Part shown: positions 37,054 to 47,777 of the stretch, in pieces
How positions within the stretch are numbered: the stretch's first letter is position 1
Layout of the letters: each line of letters starts with the position of its first letter
Assembly: GCA_945872425.1 (NCBI GenBank)
Contig: CAMBZE010000005.1
Span: 1-57,979 of the forward strand
DNA: 57,979 nucleotides
Direction of reading: 5' to 3'
Source of the DNA: Methylotenera oryzisoli
GTDB taxonomy: Bacteria; Pseudomonadota; Gammaproteobacteria; Burkholderiales; Methylophilaceae
Notes under the pieces: model-generated
Database searches by the model: none
Seen by the model: only the letters and a program-made list of their open reading frames with translations
What the model was told of the DNA's origin: nothing
Made by a program: the position numbers and the translations under genes

Positions 37054-37589
37054 TACTGATTTTTAAGCCGTACATAATGATTTGCCGAGTACATAAAATG
37101 TGCAATCTCATCTGCTGTTAAAGCACGTACTTTCTTCGCAGGCCTGCCCACGTACAAATAACCGCTTTCCAACAGTTTACCTTCCGGCACCAGACTGCCT
37201 GCCGCGAGCAATACGTGTTTCTGCACCACCACTTTGTCCATGACGATGCTACCCATACCAATCAGGCATTCATCTTCCAGCGTACAGCCATGCAAAATCA
37301 CGCTGTGGCCAACCGTCACGTTATCACCAATAATAAGCGGAGCGCCAGCAGGATCCCAGTTGGATTTGTGGCTTACATGCAGCATGCTTAAATCCTGCAC
37401 ATTGGTATTCTTGCCGATGCGGATACTATTAACGTCACCCCGAATCACGGCACTTGGCCAGACTGAGCTATGTTCACCTATAGTGACATCGCCAATAATT
37501 GTCGCGGCAGGGTGAATATAAACACCGTCGGCGAACCGTGGCAACAGCCCCTGAAAGCTTTGTATATGAGTAGCGTGAGTTTGTGTCAT
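37050..37589 (-). CDS. Gamma carbonic anhydrase family protein
   Basis: A left-handed beta-helix hexapeptide protein of 179 residues, starting MTQTHATHIQSFQG. The repeats are clear (IHPAATIIGDVTIGEHSSVW, then VIRGDVNSIRIGKNTNVQD). Three metal-ligand histidines appear in LHVSH and VGHSVILHGC. Related proteins (YrdA, Cam-like) bind zinc or iron; carbonic anhydrase activity is not always found. The longer frame up to 37703 would reach inside metX and is not conserved. It is divergent from metX with a gap of only 21 bases. Confidence 0.88.
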   Translation of the reverse strand: MTQTHATHIQSFQGLLPRFADGVYIHPAATIIGDVTIGEHSSVWPSAVIRGDVNSIRIGKNTNVQDLSMLHVSHKSNWDPAGAPLIIGDNVTVGHSVILHGCTLEDECLIGMGSIVMDKVVVQKHVLLAAGSLVPEGKLLESGYLYVGRPAKKVRALTADEIAHFMYSANHYVRLKNQY

Positions 37590-37596
37590 AACACAT

Positions 37597-37604
37597 AGTA
37601 TAAT
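37597..37604. promoter_or_regulatory. Overlapping divergent -10 elements of metX and the carbonic anhydrase gene
   Basis: TATAAT (37599-37604) faces metX, and on the other strand TATACT (37602-37597) faces the carbonic anhydrase gene. Each lies six to seven bases from its start codon, so transcripts from them would have almost no leader. No strong -35 partner is seen for either. Confidence 0.4.
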
Positions 37605-37610
37605 AAAACT

Positions 37611-38753
37611 ATGCAAGAAAATAACTCCATTGGCATTGTTGCCCCACAAATAGCGCACTTTAACGCGCCACTTGAGCTTAAAAGCGGCGAGATATTGCCG
37701 CAATTTGATTTGGTTTATGAAACCTACGGCACGCTAAATGCTGATAAATCTAACGCCGTGATCATTTGTCACGCACTTTCCGGCAATCACCATGTGGCCG
37801 GTAAATATCACGCAGATGACAAATACCCGGGCTGGTGGGATAACCTGATTGGCCCCAACAAACCTTTGGATACCAACCGGTTTTTTGTGATCGGCCTCAA
37901 TAACTTGGGCGGCTGTCATGGCAGCTCCGGCCCGGCGAGCATCAACCCGGTCACCAACAAACCCTGGGGTTCAGCATTCCCGATTGTAACGGTCGAAGAT
38001 TGGGTCAATTCACAAGCGCGTCTATTAGACTATTTAGGGATTACTCAGCTTGCTGCGGTCATCGGCGGAAGTTTAGGCGGCATGCAAGCACTGCATTGGA
38101 CGCTTGCCTACCCTGAACGTGTACGCTATGCACTGGTGATTGCTTCTGCGCCTAATCTAACAGCGCAAAATATGGCGTTTAACGAAGTTGCACGCCAAGC
38201 GATCATCACCGACCCTGAGTTTCATGGGGGGGATTACTACGCACACGGCGTTGTGCCACGCCGCGGACTACGAATCGCTCGCATGCTGGGTCACATCACC
38301 TATTTGAGTGATGATGCCATGGGCGAAAAATTTGGGCGCAAACTCAAAGACACCATCAAATACAGCTTTGATGTTGAATTTGAAATGGAATCTTACCTAC
38401 GCTACCAAGGTGATAAATTTGCCGGTGAATTTGATGCCAATACCTATCTGCGCATGACGCGCGCGTTGGATTACTATGACCCTGCGCTCGAATTTGGCGG
38501 CGATTTGAGTAAAACTTTAAGCAATACCAAAGCGCAATTTTTAGTACTGTCATTTACCAGTGATTGGCGCTTTTCACCCGCACGCTCGCGAGAAATCGTC
38601 AAAGCACTGCTCGACAACGAAAGCACCGTCAGCTACGCCGAGGTAACAGCCGCGCATGGGCATGATGCCTTTTTGATGCCGGATCCACATTACCACGCTA
38701 TTTTGCGTACCTATTTAAGCAACATTCAGGTTGGGTGCAACCATGCAGAATAA
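37611..38753 (+). CDS. metX: Homoserine O-acyltransferase
   Basis: Activates homoserine for methionine synthesis. The 380-residue alpha/beta-hydrolase fold protein has [35 protein letters not shown], the nucleophile in [15 protein letters not shown] and the late His in [12 protein letters not shown]. MetX proteins paired with metW can use succinyl-CoA or acetyl-CoA, so the acyl donor is left open. The ATG has no ribosome binding site and sits right after a TATAAT. Its end overlaps metW by eleven bases. Confidence 0.93.
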   Translation: MQENNSIGIVAPQIAHFNAPLELKSGEILPQFDLVYETYGTLNADKSNAVIICHALSGNHHVAGKYHADDKYPGWWDNLIGPNKPLDTNRFFVIGLNNLGGCHGSSGPASINPVTNKPWGSAFPIVTVEDWVNSQARLLDYLGITQLAAVIGGSLGGMQALHWTLAYPERVRYALVIASAPNLTAQNMAFNEVARQAIITDPEFHGGDYYAHGVVPRRGLRIARMLGHITYLSDDAMGEKFGRKLKDTIKYSFDVEFEMESYLRYQGDKFAGEFDANTYLRMTRALDYYDPALEFGGDLSKTLSNTKAQFLVLSFTSDWRFSPARSREIVKALLDNESTVSYAEVTAAHGHDAFLMPDPHYHAILRTYLSNIQVGCNHAE

Positions 38754-39360
38754 TGTAAATATTACAAATTCTATTACGCGTTTTCGGCAGGATTTTGCGA
38801 TTATTGCAAATTGGGTCAAATTTGGCTCCAAAGTGCTCGATTTAGGTTGCGGTGATGGCGAATTATTACAGTTTTTACGCGGCGCGCTCGAAACAAAAGG
38901 TTACGGTGTAGAAAAAGATGATGCCAACCTACTCGCCTGCATAAAAAACGGCACTAACGTTATTCAGATGGACTTGGAAGACGGTTTGTCAGGCTTTGAA
39001 GATCAATCATTCAACACGGTCATTCTGTCACAAACCTTGCAAGCCATGCATAACACAGAAGAAATTGTGCTGGAAATGCTGCGTGTAGGGCAAGAAATTA
39101 TCGTCACATTTCCTAATTTTGGCTACTGGCGTAACCGCATGCAAATCAATGCAGGGCGTATGCCGGTATCAAAAGCTTTGCCATATCAGTGGTACGACAC
39201 TCCCAACGTGCATCTTTGCACCATCAATGATTTCGATGAATTTTGTAAAAATCACAAAATTGAAATCCTAGAGCGCCGCGTCATCACCGATGGTGAAGAG
39301 GTTAGCTTTCTACCTAATTTGTTAGGTAGCTTGGCAATGTATCGCTTAAAAACCAAATAA
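38743..39360 (+). CDS. metW: Methionine biosynthesis protein MetW
   Basis: A class I methyltransferase-fold protein that always accompanies MetX in many proteobacteria and is needed for its function in some. The 205 residues show [51 protein letters not shown] and [19 protein letters not shown]. The start ATG lies inside the metX end; an upstream in-frame TTG at 38731 is less likely. It overlaps metX, so translation is coupled. Confidence 0.93.
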   Translation: MQNNVNITNSITRFRQDFAIIANWVKFGSKVLDLGCGDGELLQFLRGALETKGYGVEKDDANLLACIKNGTNVIQMDLEDGLSGFEDQSFNTVILSQTLQAMHNTEEIVLEMLRVGQEIIVTFPNFGYWRNRMQINAGRMPVSKALPYQWYDTPNVHLCTINDFDEFCKNHKIEILERRVITDGEEVSFLPNLLGSLAMYRLKTK

Positions 39361-39365
39361 TAGCT

Positions 39366-40622
39366 TTGCAAACAGCCACACAACCCACTATCAGGCAATC
39401 ACTCATGAGCCGAAAAATGCTCATTTGCATATTCACCGGCTTTAGCTCCGGCTTGCCGCTCTACATTCTCATCAGCTTGCTTCCGGCATGGCTACGCTCT
39501 GAAGGCGTAGATCTAAAGTCAATTGGTTTATTTGCGCTTATCAACTTGCCATTTACCTGGAAGTTTTTATGGGCACCGTTATTTGACCGCTACACACCAC
39601 CATTAGGGCGCCGTCGCGGCTGGCTGCTAATTTCACAATTATTATTACTGGCATCTATCCCGGTATTCGGGGCTTTTAATCCAAAATTGGATATCTGGAC
39701 CATTGCTTACCTTGCTACAGCCGTCGCGTTTTTTAGTGCATGCCAAGATATTGTATTGGATGCATACCGTCGCGAACTGCTAATTGACGCTGAATTGGGT
39801 TTGGGCAACGCTGTTCATGTAAACGCTTACAAAATAGCAGGGCTGGTACCCGGCGCGCTGTCGCTAATTCTAGCTGACCATTTGCCTTGGAGTAGTGTAT
39901 TTATTATTACCGCACTCTTTATGTTGCCGGGGCTCATCATGACATTATTAATTACAGAACCTCAACTTAAAAATGGCGTGCCTAAAAGTTTACGCGCTGC
40001 GGTAGTGGAGCCTTTTAATGAATTTATCGGACGCAACGGCATACGATCCGCATTGGTCATTCTGGCGTTCATCTTTCTCTACAAATTGGGCGATAGCATG
40101 GCTACCGCTCTCGCCACGCCGTTTTACCTCGACATGGGCTATAGTAAAACCGAGATTGGCTTAATCGCAAAAAATGCGGGGCTCTGGCCCAGCGTTATTG
40201 GCGGCCTGCTTGGTGGGGTATGGATGATTAGACTTGGTATCAACCGTGCTTTGTGGGTGTTTGGCATAGTGCAAATGATTGCAATTTTGGGCTTTTCCTG
40301 GCTGGCTATATCATCACACAATCTTGCCTTGTTAGGCTTGGTAATTGGCGTTGAAGCCTTTGGGGTAGGGCTAGGCACCGCTGCTTTTGTTGCGTTTATC
40401 GCCCATACCACGCACCCACTTTACACCGCAACGCAATTCGCTTTATTTACCAGCTTGGCTGCCGTGCCACGTACTTTTGCCAATGCTGCTACCGGCTACA
40501 TGGTGGAAAACCTAGGCTGGTTTAAATTCTTTATTTTGTGTTTTATCCTTGCCATCCCTGGCATGTTGCTATTGCTGAAAATCGCCCCTTGGAATGAAAC
40601 TGCAAAAGAAATATACCCCTAA
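39366..40622 (+). CDS. AmpG-like muropeptide permease (MFS)
   Basis: A major facilitator protein of 418 residues with about twelve helices. AmpG imports 1,6-anhydro-muropeptides for recycling. Family signs are FTGFSSGLPLYILISLLPAW, KFLWAPLFDRYTPPLGRRRG and CQDIVLDAYRRELL. The frame opens at a TTG five bases after metW, but an ATG at 39405 (MSRKMLICIF) is also possible and has a CAGG ahead; the choice is open. The AmpD gene is elsewhere in the window. Another MFS substrate cannot be excluded. Confidence 0.85.
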   Translation: MQTATQPTIRQSLMSRKMLICIFTGFSSGLPLYILISLLPAWLRSEGVDLKSIGLFALINLPFTWKFLWAPLFDRYTPPLGRRRGWLLISQLLLLASIPVFGAFNPKLDIWTIAYLATAVAFFSACQDIVLDAYRRELLIDAELGLGNAVHVNAYKIAGLVPGALSLILADHLPWSSVFIITALFMLPGLIMTLLITEPQLKNGVPKSLRAAVVEPFNEFIGRNGIRSALVILAFIFLYKLGDSMATALATPFYLDMGYSKTEIGLIAKNAGLWPSVIGGLLGGVWMIRLGINRALWVFGIVQMIAILGFSWLAISSHNLALLGLVIGVEAFGVGLGTAAFVAFIAHTTHPLYTATQFALFTSLAAVPRTFANAATGYMVENLGWFKFFILCFILAIPGMLLLLKIAPWNETAKEIYP

Positions 40623-40624
40623 AT

Positions 40625-40652
40625 TTGAGCACAAATCATTATTCATGCTCAA
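40625..40652. terminator. Bidirectional terminator-like hairpin
   Basis: TTGAGCA and TGCTCAA form a 7-bp stem around a 14-base loop in the gap between the converging AmpG-like and M48-like genes. Short A and T runs flank both sides. Confidence 0.5.
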
Positions 40653-40659
40653 TTTAGTT

Positions 40660-41571
40660 TTACTGAAAAAGCTCGTTTCTGGATGTGGTGATATTTTCCT
40701 CCCTAGTGGACAAACTTTCTTCCTCCGCAGGTAAAAGTGCAAGCTCCTCTTGATTTACAATTTTTTGCAGAAAATCGCTGCTCACCTGCAGATCTTGTAT
40801 CCAGGCATTTTCACTTTGATCATTGTCAAGTCGCAGCATACTCGCTACTGAGCGCATATCCCAATTCTGGCTCCCCAGTAACTTAAGTGCAATTTTATCT
40901 GATTCTGCCAGTTGATCAGGTTTCATTCTCGCTAATGCAACCTCAGAACCCACCATAGAGGCGGCTGTTGATGTCACACTGGAAATCAACGTAGTCGCTG
41001 TAGTTGCCTGAGTAGCCGCAGACGAAGCGCTAATCACCCCCAACGCAGGAAATGCCATGCTGGCAAGCGCCGAAATGATTAGCTTGGTAAAGGTATTTTT
41101 GTTGTGATGCTTACCAATTACGTGGCCCATCTCGCGCGCCATAACAAAACTAAGCGCATCATCGGTTAGTTCCAGCTGTTGCAGGCCACGAAAAAGCACC
41201 ACTTTACCGGCACCATTTGAAGCAGTACCCGGAACTTTTTTATCTACCACGTTGAAAGTAAATTGAGACGTACGCTTTTTAAGCGTTGGATACACTAAAA
41301 ATGCGGTTGTTGATAACCGTGCGCCTAGTTGTTGAATGCGATCATCAAACACTCGGTTCAAACTACAATCCTCAGCTTCGCAAGGCACTGTGTTTGGCTT
41401 GATTGCAAGATGCATATGCATATTAACATCAGAATAAATATTGCTGATGCTGTCTGGCAGAATCGACTGCTCATTTTCAGCTGCTTGCACTGTAGTTACA
41501 CTGACCCCTTGTGCAACAATAAGCATTAAAACAAGTTTTTTTAATGGTAATGGCAAAATGAATTCTTCCAT
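40660..41571 (-). CDS. M48-like exported protein with degenerate zinc motif
   Basis: A 303-residue protein with an N-terminal signal peptide (core LVLMLIVAQGVSV, end near VQA). The middle resembles an M48 peptidase domain: LGARLSTTAFLVYPTL, NGAGKVVLFRGLQQLELTDDALSFVMAREMGH broken here by position, and the third-ligand region AESDKIALKLL. The zinc motif reads REMGH at 146-150: the first His of HExxH is an Arg codon (CGC, one base from CAC). The protein is therefore probably not an active zinc protease. A hydrophobic Ala/Ser/Thr-rich segment (about 170-205) follows. The start ATG directly follows the xthA stop (TAAATG), so translation is coupled. Confidence 0.75.
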   Translation of the reverse strand: MEEFILPLPLKKLVLMLIVAQGVSVTTVQAAENEQSILPDSISNIYSDVNMHMHLAIKPNTVPCEAEDCSLNRVFDDRIQQLGARLSTTAFLVYPTLKKRTSQFTFNVVDKKVPGTASNGAGKVVLFRGLQQLELTDDALSFVMAREMGHVIGKHHNKNTFTKLIISALASMAFPALGVISASSAATQATTATTLISSVTSTAASMVGSEVALARMKPDQLAESDKIALKLLGSQNWDMRSVASMLRLDNDQSENAWIQDLQVSSDFLQKIVNQEELALLPAEEESLSTREENITTSRNELFQ

Positions 41572-42348
41572 TTAATTAAGGCGATAATCAACAATGAGCG
41601 GCGCGTGGTCACTAAACCGTTCGTCTTTATAAACGCTGGTGGCAAGCGCTTTACTTGCTAATTCCGGCGTTGCAATTTGGTAGTCTATACGCCACCCTAC
41701 ATTTTTAGCCCACGCCTGACCGCGGTTACTCCACCACGTATAGCAAGCATCAGTAGTATCAGGATGCAGTTTGCGATAAACATCTACCCAGCCTACCTCA
41801 TCAAATAATGTCGTAAGCCATGCGCGCTCTTCCGGCAGAAAGCCGGAATTCTTTTTATTACCTTTCCAGTTCTTTAGATCCGCCTCTTTATGCGCGATGT
41901 TCCAGTCACCACAAATAACAACATCACGCCCGCTTTGTTTTAGCGCTTGTAATTGCGGCATAAAGCGTTCCAGCACACTGAATTTGAAAGCCTGCCGTTC
42001 CTCGCCACTGGATCCAGACGGCAAATACAGCGAAACTACACTTAAATTACCGAATCTTGCTTCTATATAGCGACCTTCGCTATCTATATCAGGGATCCTC
42101 AGGCCTTCAATCACTGCATCCGGCTGTGTTTTTGAATAAATACCAACACCACTGTAGCCTTTTTTCTCGGCATAATGAAAATAACCATAATAGCCTTCAG
42201 GATTCAGCATTTCGGTTGTCATGTCAGTCACCTGCGCCTTGATTTCCTGCATGCAAACAATATCGGCATCCTGCTTTTTAAGCCAGGCGTAAAGACCTTT
42301 ATTAGTAGCAGAGCGTATGCCATTCAAATTTAACGATATAATCTTCAA
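41572..42348 (-). CDS. xthA: Exodeoxyribonuclease III
   Basis: The AP endonuclease and 3'-5' exonuclease of base excision repair. The 258 residues carry MKIISLNLNGIRSA, the metal-binding Glu in IVCMQEIKAQ, VVSLYLPSGSSGEERQAFK, VICGDWNIAHKEADLKN and the final SDHAPLIVDY. The start is TTG with an AGGA ribosome binding site a few bases ahead; no ATG fits. It is divergent from pyrE, a common pairing in betaproteobacteria. Confidence 0.95.
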   Translation of the reverse strand: MKIISLNLNGIRSATNKGLYAWLKKQDADIVCMQEIKAQVTDMTTEMLNPEGYYGYFHYAEKKGYSGVGIYSKTQPDAVIEGLRIPDIDSEGRYIEARFGNLSVVSLYLPSGSSGEERQAFKFSVLERFMPQLQALKQSGRDVVICGDWNIAHKEADLKNWKGNKKNSGFLPEERAWLTTLFDEVGWVDVYRKLHPDTTDACYTWWSNRGQAWAKNVGWRIDYQIATPELASKALATSVYKDERFSDHAPLIVDYRLN

Positions 42349-42380
42349 ACTTTATTCCTGATTCATAATAGATAGACAAC

Positions 42381-43034
42381 ATGACCCGACCAGCAGATCA
42401 ATTTAGACAAGAGTTTATCGCATTTGCGATTCAAAAAGAGGTTTTGCGTTTTGGTGAGTTCAAAACCAAGGCCGGTCGTTTAAGCCCATATTTTTTTAAT
42501 GCGGGTCTATTTAATGACGGTGAGAGCTTGATGAAACTGGGTGAGTTTTATGCAGAAGCCATTAAAAATTCCGGAATTCAATTTGACATGCTATTTGGCC
42601 CAGCATATAAAGGTATTACATTGGTGGCAAGTATTGCCATCGCATTTGCCAAAAATGGTCACAATTTACCTTATGCCTATAACCGTAAAGAGGCCAAAGA
42701 TCATGGCGAAGGCGGTGTGATTGTTGGTAGCCCATTGCAAGGGCGAGTGCTTATTATTGATGATGTCATTTCGGCTGGAACATCAGTACGTGAGTCTGTT
42801 GAACTTATCAAGGCAAGTGGCGCCCATGCTTGCGGTGTAGCCATCGCCATTGACCGGCAGGAAAAAGGTTCCGGCGAATTATCTGCAGTACAGGAAGTGG
42901 AAACAATCAACCAAATACCCGTTTGTGCCATTGCAAATTTAAATGATTTATTGAATTACTTACAAAATCAACAAGATATGACAAAAAGCCTGCTTGCCGT
43001 TGAGGCCTATCGCCAAGAATATGGCGTAATTTAA
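42381..43034 (+). CDS. pyrE: Orotate phosphoribosyltransferase
   Basis: Converts orotate and PRPP to orotidine 5'-phosphate in pyrimidine synthesis. The 217 residues show GEFKTKAGRLSPYFFNAGLF, DMLFGPAYKGITLVASIAIA, YNRKEAKDHGEGG and the PRPP site VLIIDDVISAGTSVRESVEL. Length and motifs are normal. Its start is 32 bases from that of xthA on the other strand. Confidence 0.96.
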   Translation: MTRPADQFRQEFIAFAIQKEVLRFGEFKTKAGRLSPYFFNAGLFNDGESLMKLGEFYAEAIKNSGIQFDMLFGPAYKGITLVASIAIAFAKNGHNLPYAYNRKEAKDHGEGGVIVGSPLQGRVLIIDDVISAGTSVRESVELIKASGAHACGVAIAIDRQEKGSGELSAVQEVETINQIPVCAIANLNDLLNYLQNQQDMTKSLLAVEAYRQEYGVI

Positions 43035-43071
43035 AGTCAATAAGCGCTTTGATTGGCGCGGCAACAGCAAA

Positions 43072-44535
43072 CTAAGCCCCGAGTTTTTTCTTCAAGAGCT
43101 CGTTTACCTGCGCGGGGTTAGCCTTGCCTTTTGAAGCCTTCATCGCCTGACCCACTAGGGCATTAAACGCTTTCTCCTTGCCGGCTTTGAACTCTTCAAC
43201 CATTGCGGCGTTGGCGGCCAGCACTTCATCAAGAATCGCTTCAATCGCACCTGTATCAGAAACCTGTTTTAAGCCTTTTGCCTCAATAATCGCATCAACC
43301 TCACCCTCGCCATTCCACATCGCTTCAAATACCTGCTTGGCAGCATTGTTTGAAATGGTGTTGTCTGTAATACGGTTAAGCAAACCAGCCAATTGCACAG
43401 CACCCACCGGTGAGTCTGCGAGAGGCTTTTCTTCTGCGTTGAGTTTTGCTGAAATAGCACCCATTAGCCAGTTGGCAGCAGGCTTGGCTTCTGCACCTGC
43501 ACCCACCGTTGCCACAAAATAATCGGCAAGTTCACGACTTGCAGTTAATGCTGCCGCATCGTAACCCGTTAAGCCAAACTGCGCTTCAAATCTTGCCTTC
43601 ATCGCCTCTGGCAACTCTGGCATTTGCGCTTTTACTCGCACTTTATCAGCCTCGGTAATTTCTAATGGCAATAAATCCGGGTCGGGGAAGTAACGATAAT
43701 CGTTGGCCTCCTCTTTGCTACGCATGGCGCGTGTTTCACCAGTATCGGGATTAAACAACACCGTAGCCTGCTGAATTGTGCCACCATCTTCTAACGTTTC
43801 AATTTGCCAGCGCGTTTCGTATTCAATCGCCTGCGTCATGAATTTGAACGAGTTAAGATTCTTAATCTCGCGACGCGTACCCAGCTTGTCACTGCCTTTT
43901 TTACGCACAGACACGTTCACATCACATCTGAAGCTGCCTTCTTGCATGTTACCGTCGCAAATACCTATCCATTGCACCAGCTCATGCAGTTTTTTGGCAT
44001 AAGCGACCGCTTCTGCCGCTGAGCGCATGTCGGGCTCAGTTACAATTTCCAACAAGGGTGTACCTGCACGGTTCAGATCAATACCACTCATGCTCGCTAC
44101 CGCACCATCAGACTTTAAATCATGTACAGATTTACCCGCATCCTCTTCCAAATGGGCGCGTGTGATATTGATGACCTTTTCATAGGTTTCATTTTTACCT
44201 ACGGCAGGCACCTGGATAGTCACTACGCCTTTACCGACAACCGGCAACTCATACTGACTGATTTGATAGCCTTTTGGCAAATCCGGATAAAAATAGTTTT
44301 TACGCGCAAACACTGAACGCGGTGCGATTTCCGCATTGATTGCCAAACCAAATTTAATGGCGCAATTCACTGCTTCTTTATTTAACACCGGCAACACGCC
44401 TGGTAAAGCGATGCTCACCTCGCAGGCTTGTGTGTTAGGCTCTGCACCAAAGGCTGTTGATGCGCCTGAGAAAATTTTAGTGTTTGTTTGCAACTGGGTG
44501 TGTGTTTCCAACCCGATAACGACTTCCCATTCCAT
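43072..44535 (-). CDS. gatB: Asp/Glu-tRNA amidotransferase subunit B
   Basis: The GatB subunit of GatCAB, which phosphorylates and amidates misacylated Glu-tRNA(Gln) or Asp-tRNA(Asn). The 487 residues show [67 protein letters not shown] and [19 protein letters not shown]. The C-terminal YqeY-like domain ends with [14 protein letters not shown]. Start and gatA stop share one base. Together with gatC and gatA it is a complete operon; whether GlnRS or AsnRS is missing from this genome cannot be seen here. Confidence 0.96.
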   Translation of the reverse strand: MEWEVVIGLETHTQLQTNTKIFSGASTAFGAEPNTQACEVSIALPGVLPVLNKEAVNCAIKFGLAINAEIAPRSVFARKNYFYPDLPKGYQISQYELPVVGKGVVTIQVPAVGKNETYEKVINITRAHLEEDAGKSVHDLKSDGAVASMSGIDLNRAGTPLLEIVTEPDMRSAAEAVAYAKKLHELVQWIGICDGNMQEGSFRCDVNVSVRKKGSDKLGTRREIKNLNSFKFMTQAIEYETRWQIETLEDGGTIQQATVLFNPDTGETRAMRSKEEANDYRYFPDPDLLPLEITEADKVRVKAQMPELPEAMKARFEAQFGLTGYDAAALTASRELADYFVATVGAGAEAKPAANWLMGAISAKLNAEEKPLADSPVGAVQLAGLLNRITDNTISNNAAKQVFEAMWNGEGEVDAIIEAKGLKQVSDTGAIEAILDEVLAANAAMVEEFKAGKEKAFNALVGQAMKASKGKANPAQVNELLKKKLGA

Positions 44536-46016
44536 TATGCCAAGCCCTCTGCTGCCAAATCAGGCATTCTTGTATGCCAATCTGTCACTTGTTGATACTG
44601 ATGTGCAACGTTCAACATACGCGCCTCATCAAAATAATTACCGATAATTTGCAAGCCCACAGGCAAGGCTTTTCCATCACCACCCGTGCTGAATCCTGCT
44701 GGCACACTCATGCCTGGCAAGCCTGCCAAGTTGGTTGAAATGGTATAAATATCCTGCAAATACATCGCGACAGGGTCATCTACTTTTTCACCTGCTTTAA
44801 AAGCCGTGGAAGGTGCTGCTGGCCCCATAATCACATCACATTGTTTGAATGCTTCTACGAAATCTTGCACAATCAAGCGGCGAATCTGTTGCGCTTTAAG
44901 ATAATAGGCATCGTAGTAACCTGCACTCAACACATAAGTGCCAATTAAAATACGGCGTTTCACTTCTGCACCAAAACCTTCAGCGCGCGACTTGCAATAC
45001 ATATCCATCAAATCTGTGTACTGTTCAGCACGATGCCCGTAGCGCACGCCATCATACCGCGACAGATTGCTGGAAGCTTCTGCCGGCGCCAAAACATAAT
45101 AGACCGGGATAGATAAACCAGTGTTTGGCAGTGAAATTTCCACAATTTCAGCACCCAGTTTTTTGTACTCAGCAATGGCCGTTTCAATGACCGCAGCCAC
45201 GCCGGCATCAAGACCTTCCGCAAAGAACTCTTTCGGCAACCCTATTTTTAGACCTTGCAAAGGCTTGTTCAAATTTCTGGCGTAGTCCTCTTTTTCACGA
45301 TTCAAGCTGGTGGAATCACGCGCATCAAAACCCGCCATCACGTTCATCATCAGCGCACAATCCTCGGCTGATTTTGCCATCGGGCCCGCTTGGTCCAAAC
45401 TAGAAGCAAAAGCAATCATGCCATACCGTGACACTACACCATAAGTCGGTTTCAGACCGGTAAAGCCGCAAAGTGATGCGGGTTGACGAATAGAGCCTCC
45501 GGTGTCGGTGCCTGTCGCTGCCGCACAAAGGCGCGCGGCGACTGCTGCTGCACTGCCGCCACTGCTACCACCCGGCACGCGGGTGAAGTCCCATGGATTT
45601 TTCACACCACCAAAATAGCTCGTTTCATTAGATGAGCCCATCGCAAACTCATCCATATTGGTCTTACCCAAATTCACCGCGCCTACGGCATCAAACTGAG
45701 TGATTACATGCGCATCATACGGCGCAATAAAATTGGCCAGCATTTTCGAGCCACAAGTGGTTTGCCAGCCTTTGGCACAAAAAATATCTTTTTGTGCGAT
45801 TGGAATACCCGTGAGCGGCTCGGCGTTACCTGCAGCAATACGTGCATCAGCAGCCTTTGCCTGTGCGAGTGTTTTTTCTTTATCCAGCGCTATGTAAGCA
45901 TTGATAATAGGATTAAGTGCATCGATACGGTTAAGGAAAGTTTGTGTAAGTTCCACGCTGGAAATTTGCTTTTCAGCCAGCATCTGACTGAGTGTTTTTA
46001 GGCTACGGTTGATCAT
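44535..46016 (-). CDS. gatA: Asp/Glu-tRNA amidotransferase subunit A
   Basis: The glutaminase subunit of GatCAB. The 493-residue amidase has the Ser-cis-Ser-Lys catalytic set: the Lys in [15 protein letters not shown], the cis-Ser in [17 protein letters not shown] and the nucleophile Ser in [17 protein letters not shown]. It lies between gatC (seven bases) and gatB (one-base overlap). Confidence 0.96.
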   Translation of the reverse strand: MINRSLKTLSQMLAEKQISSVELTQTFLNRIDALNPIINAYIALDKEKTLAQAKAADARIAAGNAEPLTGIPIAQKDIFCAKGWQTTCGSKMLANFIAPYDAHVITQFDAVGAVNLGKTNMDEFAMGSSNETSYFGGVKNPWDFTRVPGGSSGGSAAAVAARLCAAATGTDTGGSIRQPASLCGFTGLKPTYGVVSRYGMIAFASSLDQAGPMAKSAEDCALMMNVMAGFDARDSTSLNREKEDYARNLNKPLQGLKIGLPKEFFAEGLDAGVAAVIETAIAEYKKLGAEIVEISLPNTGLSIPVYYVLAPAEASSNLSRYDGVRYGHRAEQYTDLMDMYCKSRAEGFGAEVKRRILIGTYVLSAGYYDAYYLKAQQIRRLIVQDFVEAFKQCDVIMGPAAPSTAFKAGEKVDDPVAMYLQDIYTISTNLAGLPGMSVPAGFSTGGDGKALPVGLQIIGNYFDEARMLNVAHQYQQVTDWHTRMPDLAAEGLA

Positions 46017-46023
46017 ATTGCAA

Positions 46024-46338
46024 TTACTCGATGACTTTAGGGACTAGATAAAGACCATGGTCTACAGCCAACTCCGTTGAGCCATTACCAAGAACAGGTG
46101 CAATTTTTTGGAATTCTTCACGCTGATTGGTTTTAGTCACCACATCATCACGCAAGCGCTGCACTACGTCCTGAGAGTGTGACATGGGCACGATACCGGC
46201 AGTATCTACTGCTTGCATTTGTTCAATCAATCCCAAAATGCCAGTGAGCTTAGTCAGCGTTGACGCTGCATCACTATCGCTCACCTCAATACGCGCAAGA
46301 TGCGCGATTTTTTTAATATCTTCAGTACTTAGTGCCAT
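46024..46338 (-). CDS. gatC: Asp/Glu-tRNA amidotransferase subunit C
   Basis: The small stabilising subunit of GatCAB, 104 residues here. The family pattern is seen in [37 protein letters not shown] and [14 protein letters not shown], with the C-terminal YLVPKVIE. It heads the gatCAB operon, divergent from mreB. Confidence 0.94.
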   Translation of the reverse strand: MALSTEDIKKIAHLARIEVSDSDAASTLTKLTGILGLIEQMQAVDTAGIVPMSHSQDVVQRLRDDVVTKTNQREEFQKIAPVLGNGSTELAVDHGLYLVPKVIE

Positions 46339-47637
<1,299 letters not shown>

Positions 47638-47693
47638 ACAAGCACTTTGACCTGAACTTGTGAAAAATTTGGGTTAATTAGCAGTGTAGAATT

Positions 47694-47716
47694 TTAGGCC
47701 GTTTAATACGGCCTAA
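47694..47716 (+). terminator. Strong hairpin between mreB and mreC
   Basis: TTAGGCCGT and ACGGCCTAA form a perfect 9-bp stem with a 5-base loop, followed by TTTC. It is probably an attenuating terminator or processing site that lets mreB be made in excess over mreCD. Confidence 0.65.
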
Positions 47717-47777
47717 TTTCATATCATTACTGGCAATAATCTACCTACAAAATAATAGAGGCTTAAAATATTCAGCC

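Noticed and set aside
37590-37611. SAM or methionine riboswitch before metX
   Set aside because: The gap is only 21 bases, far too short for any known riboswitch.
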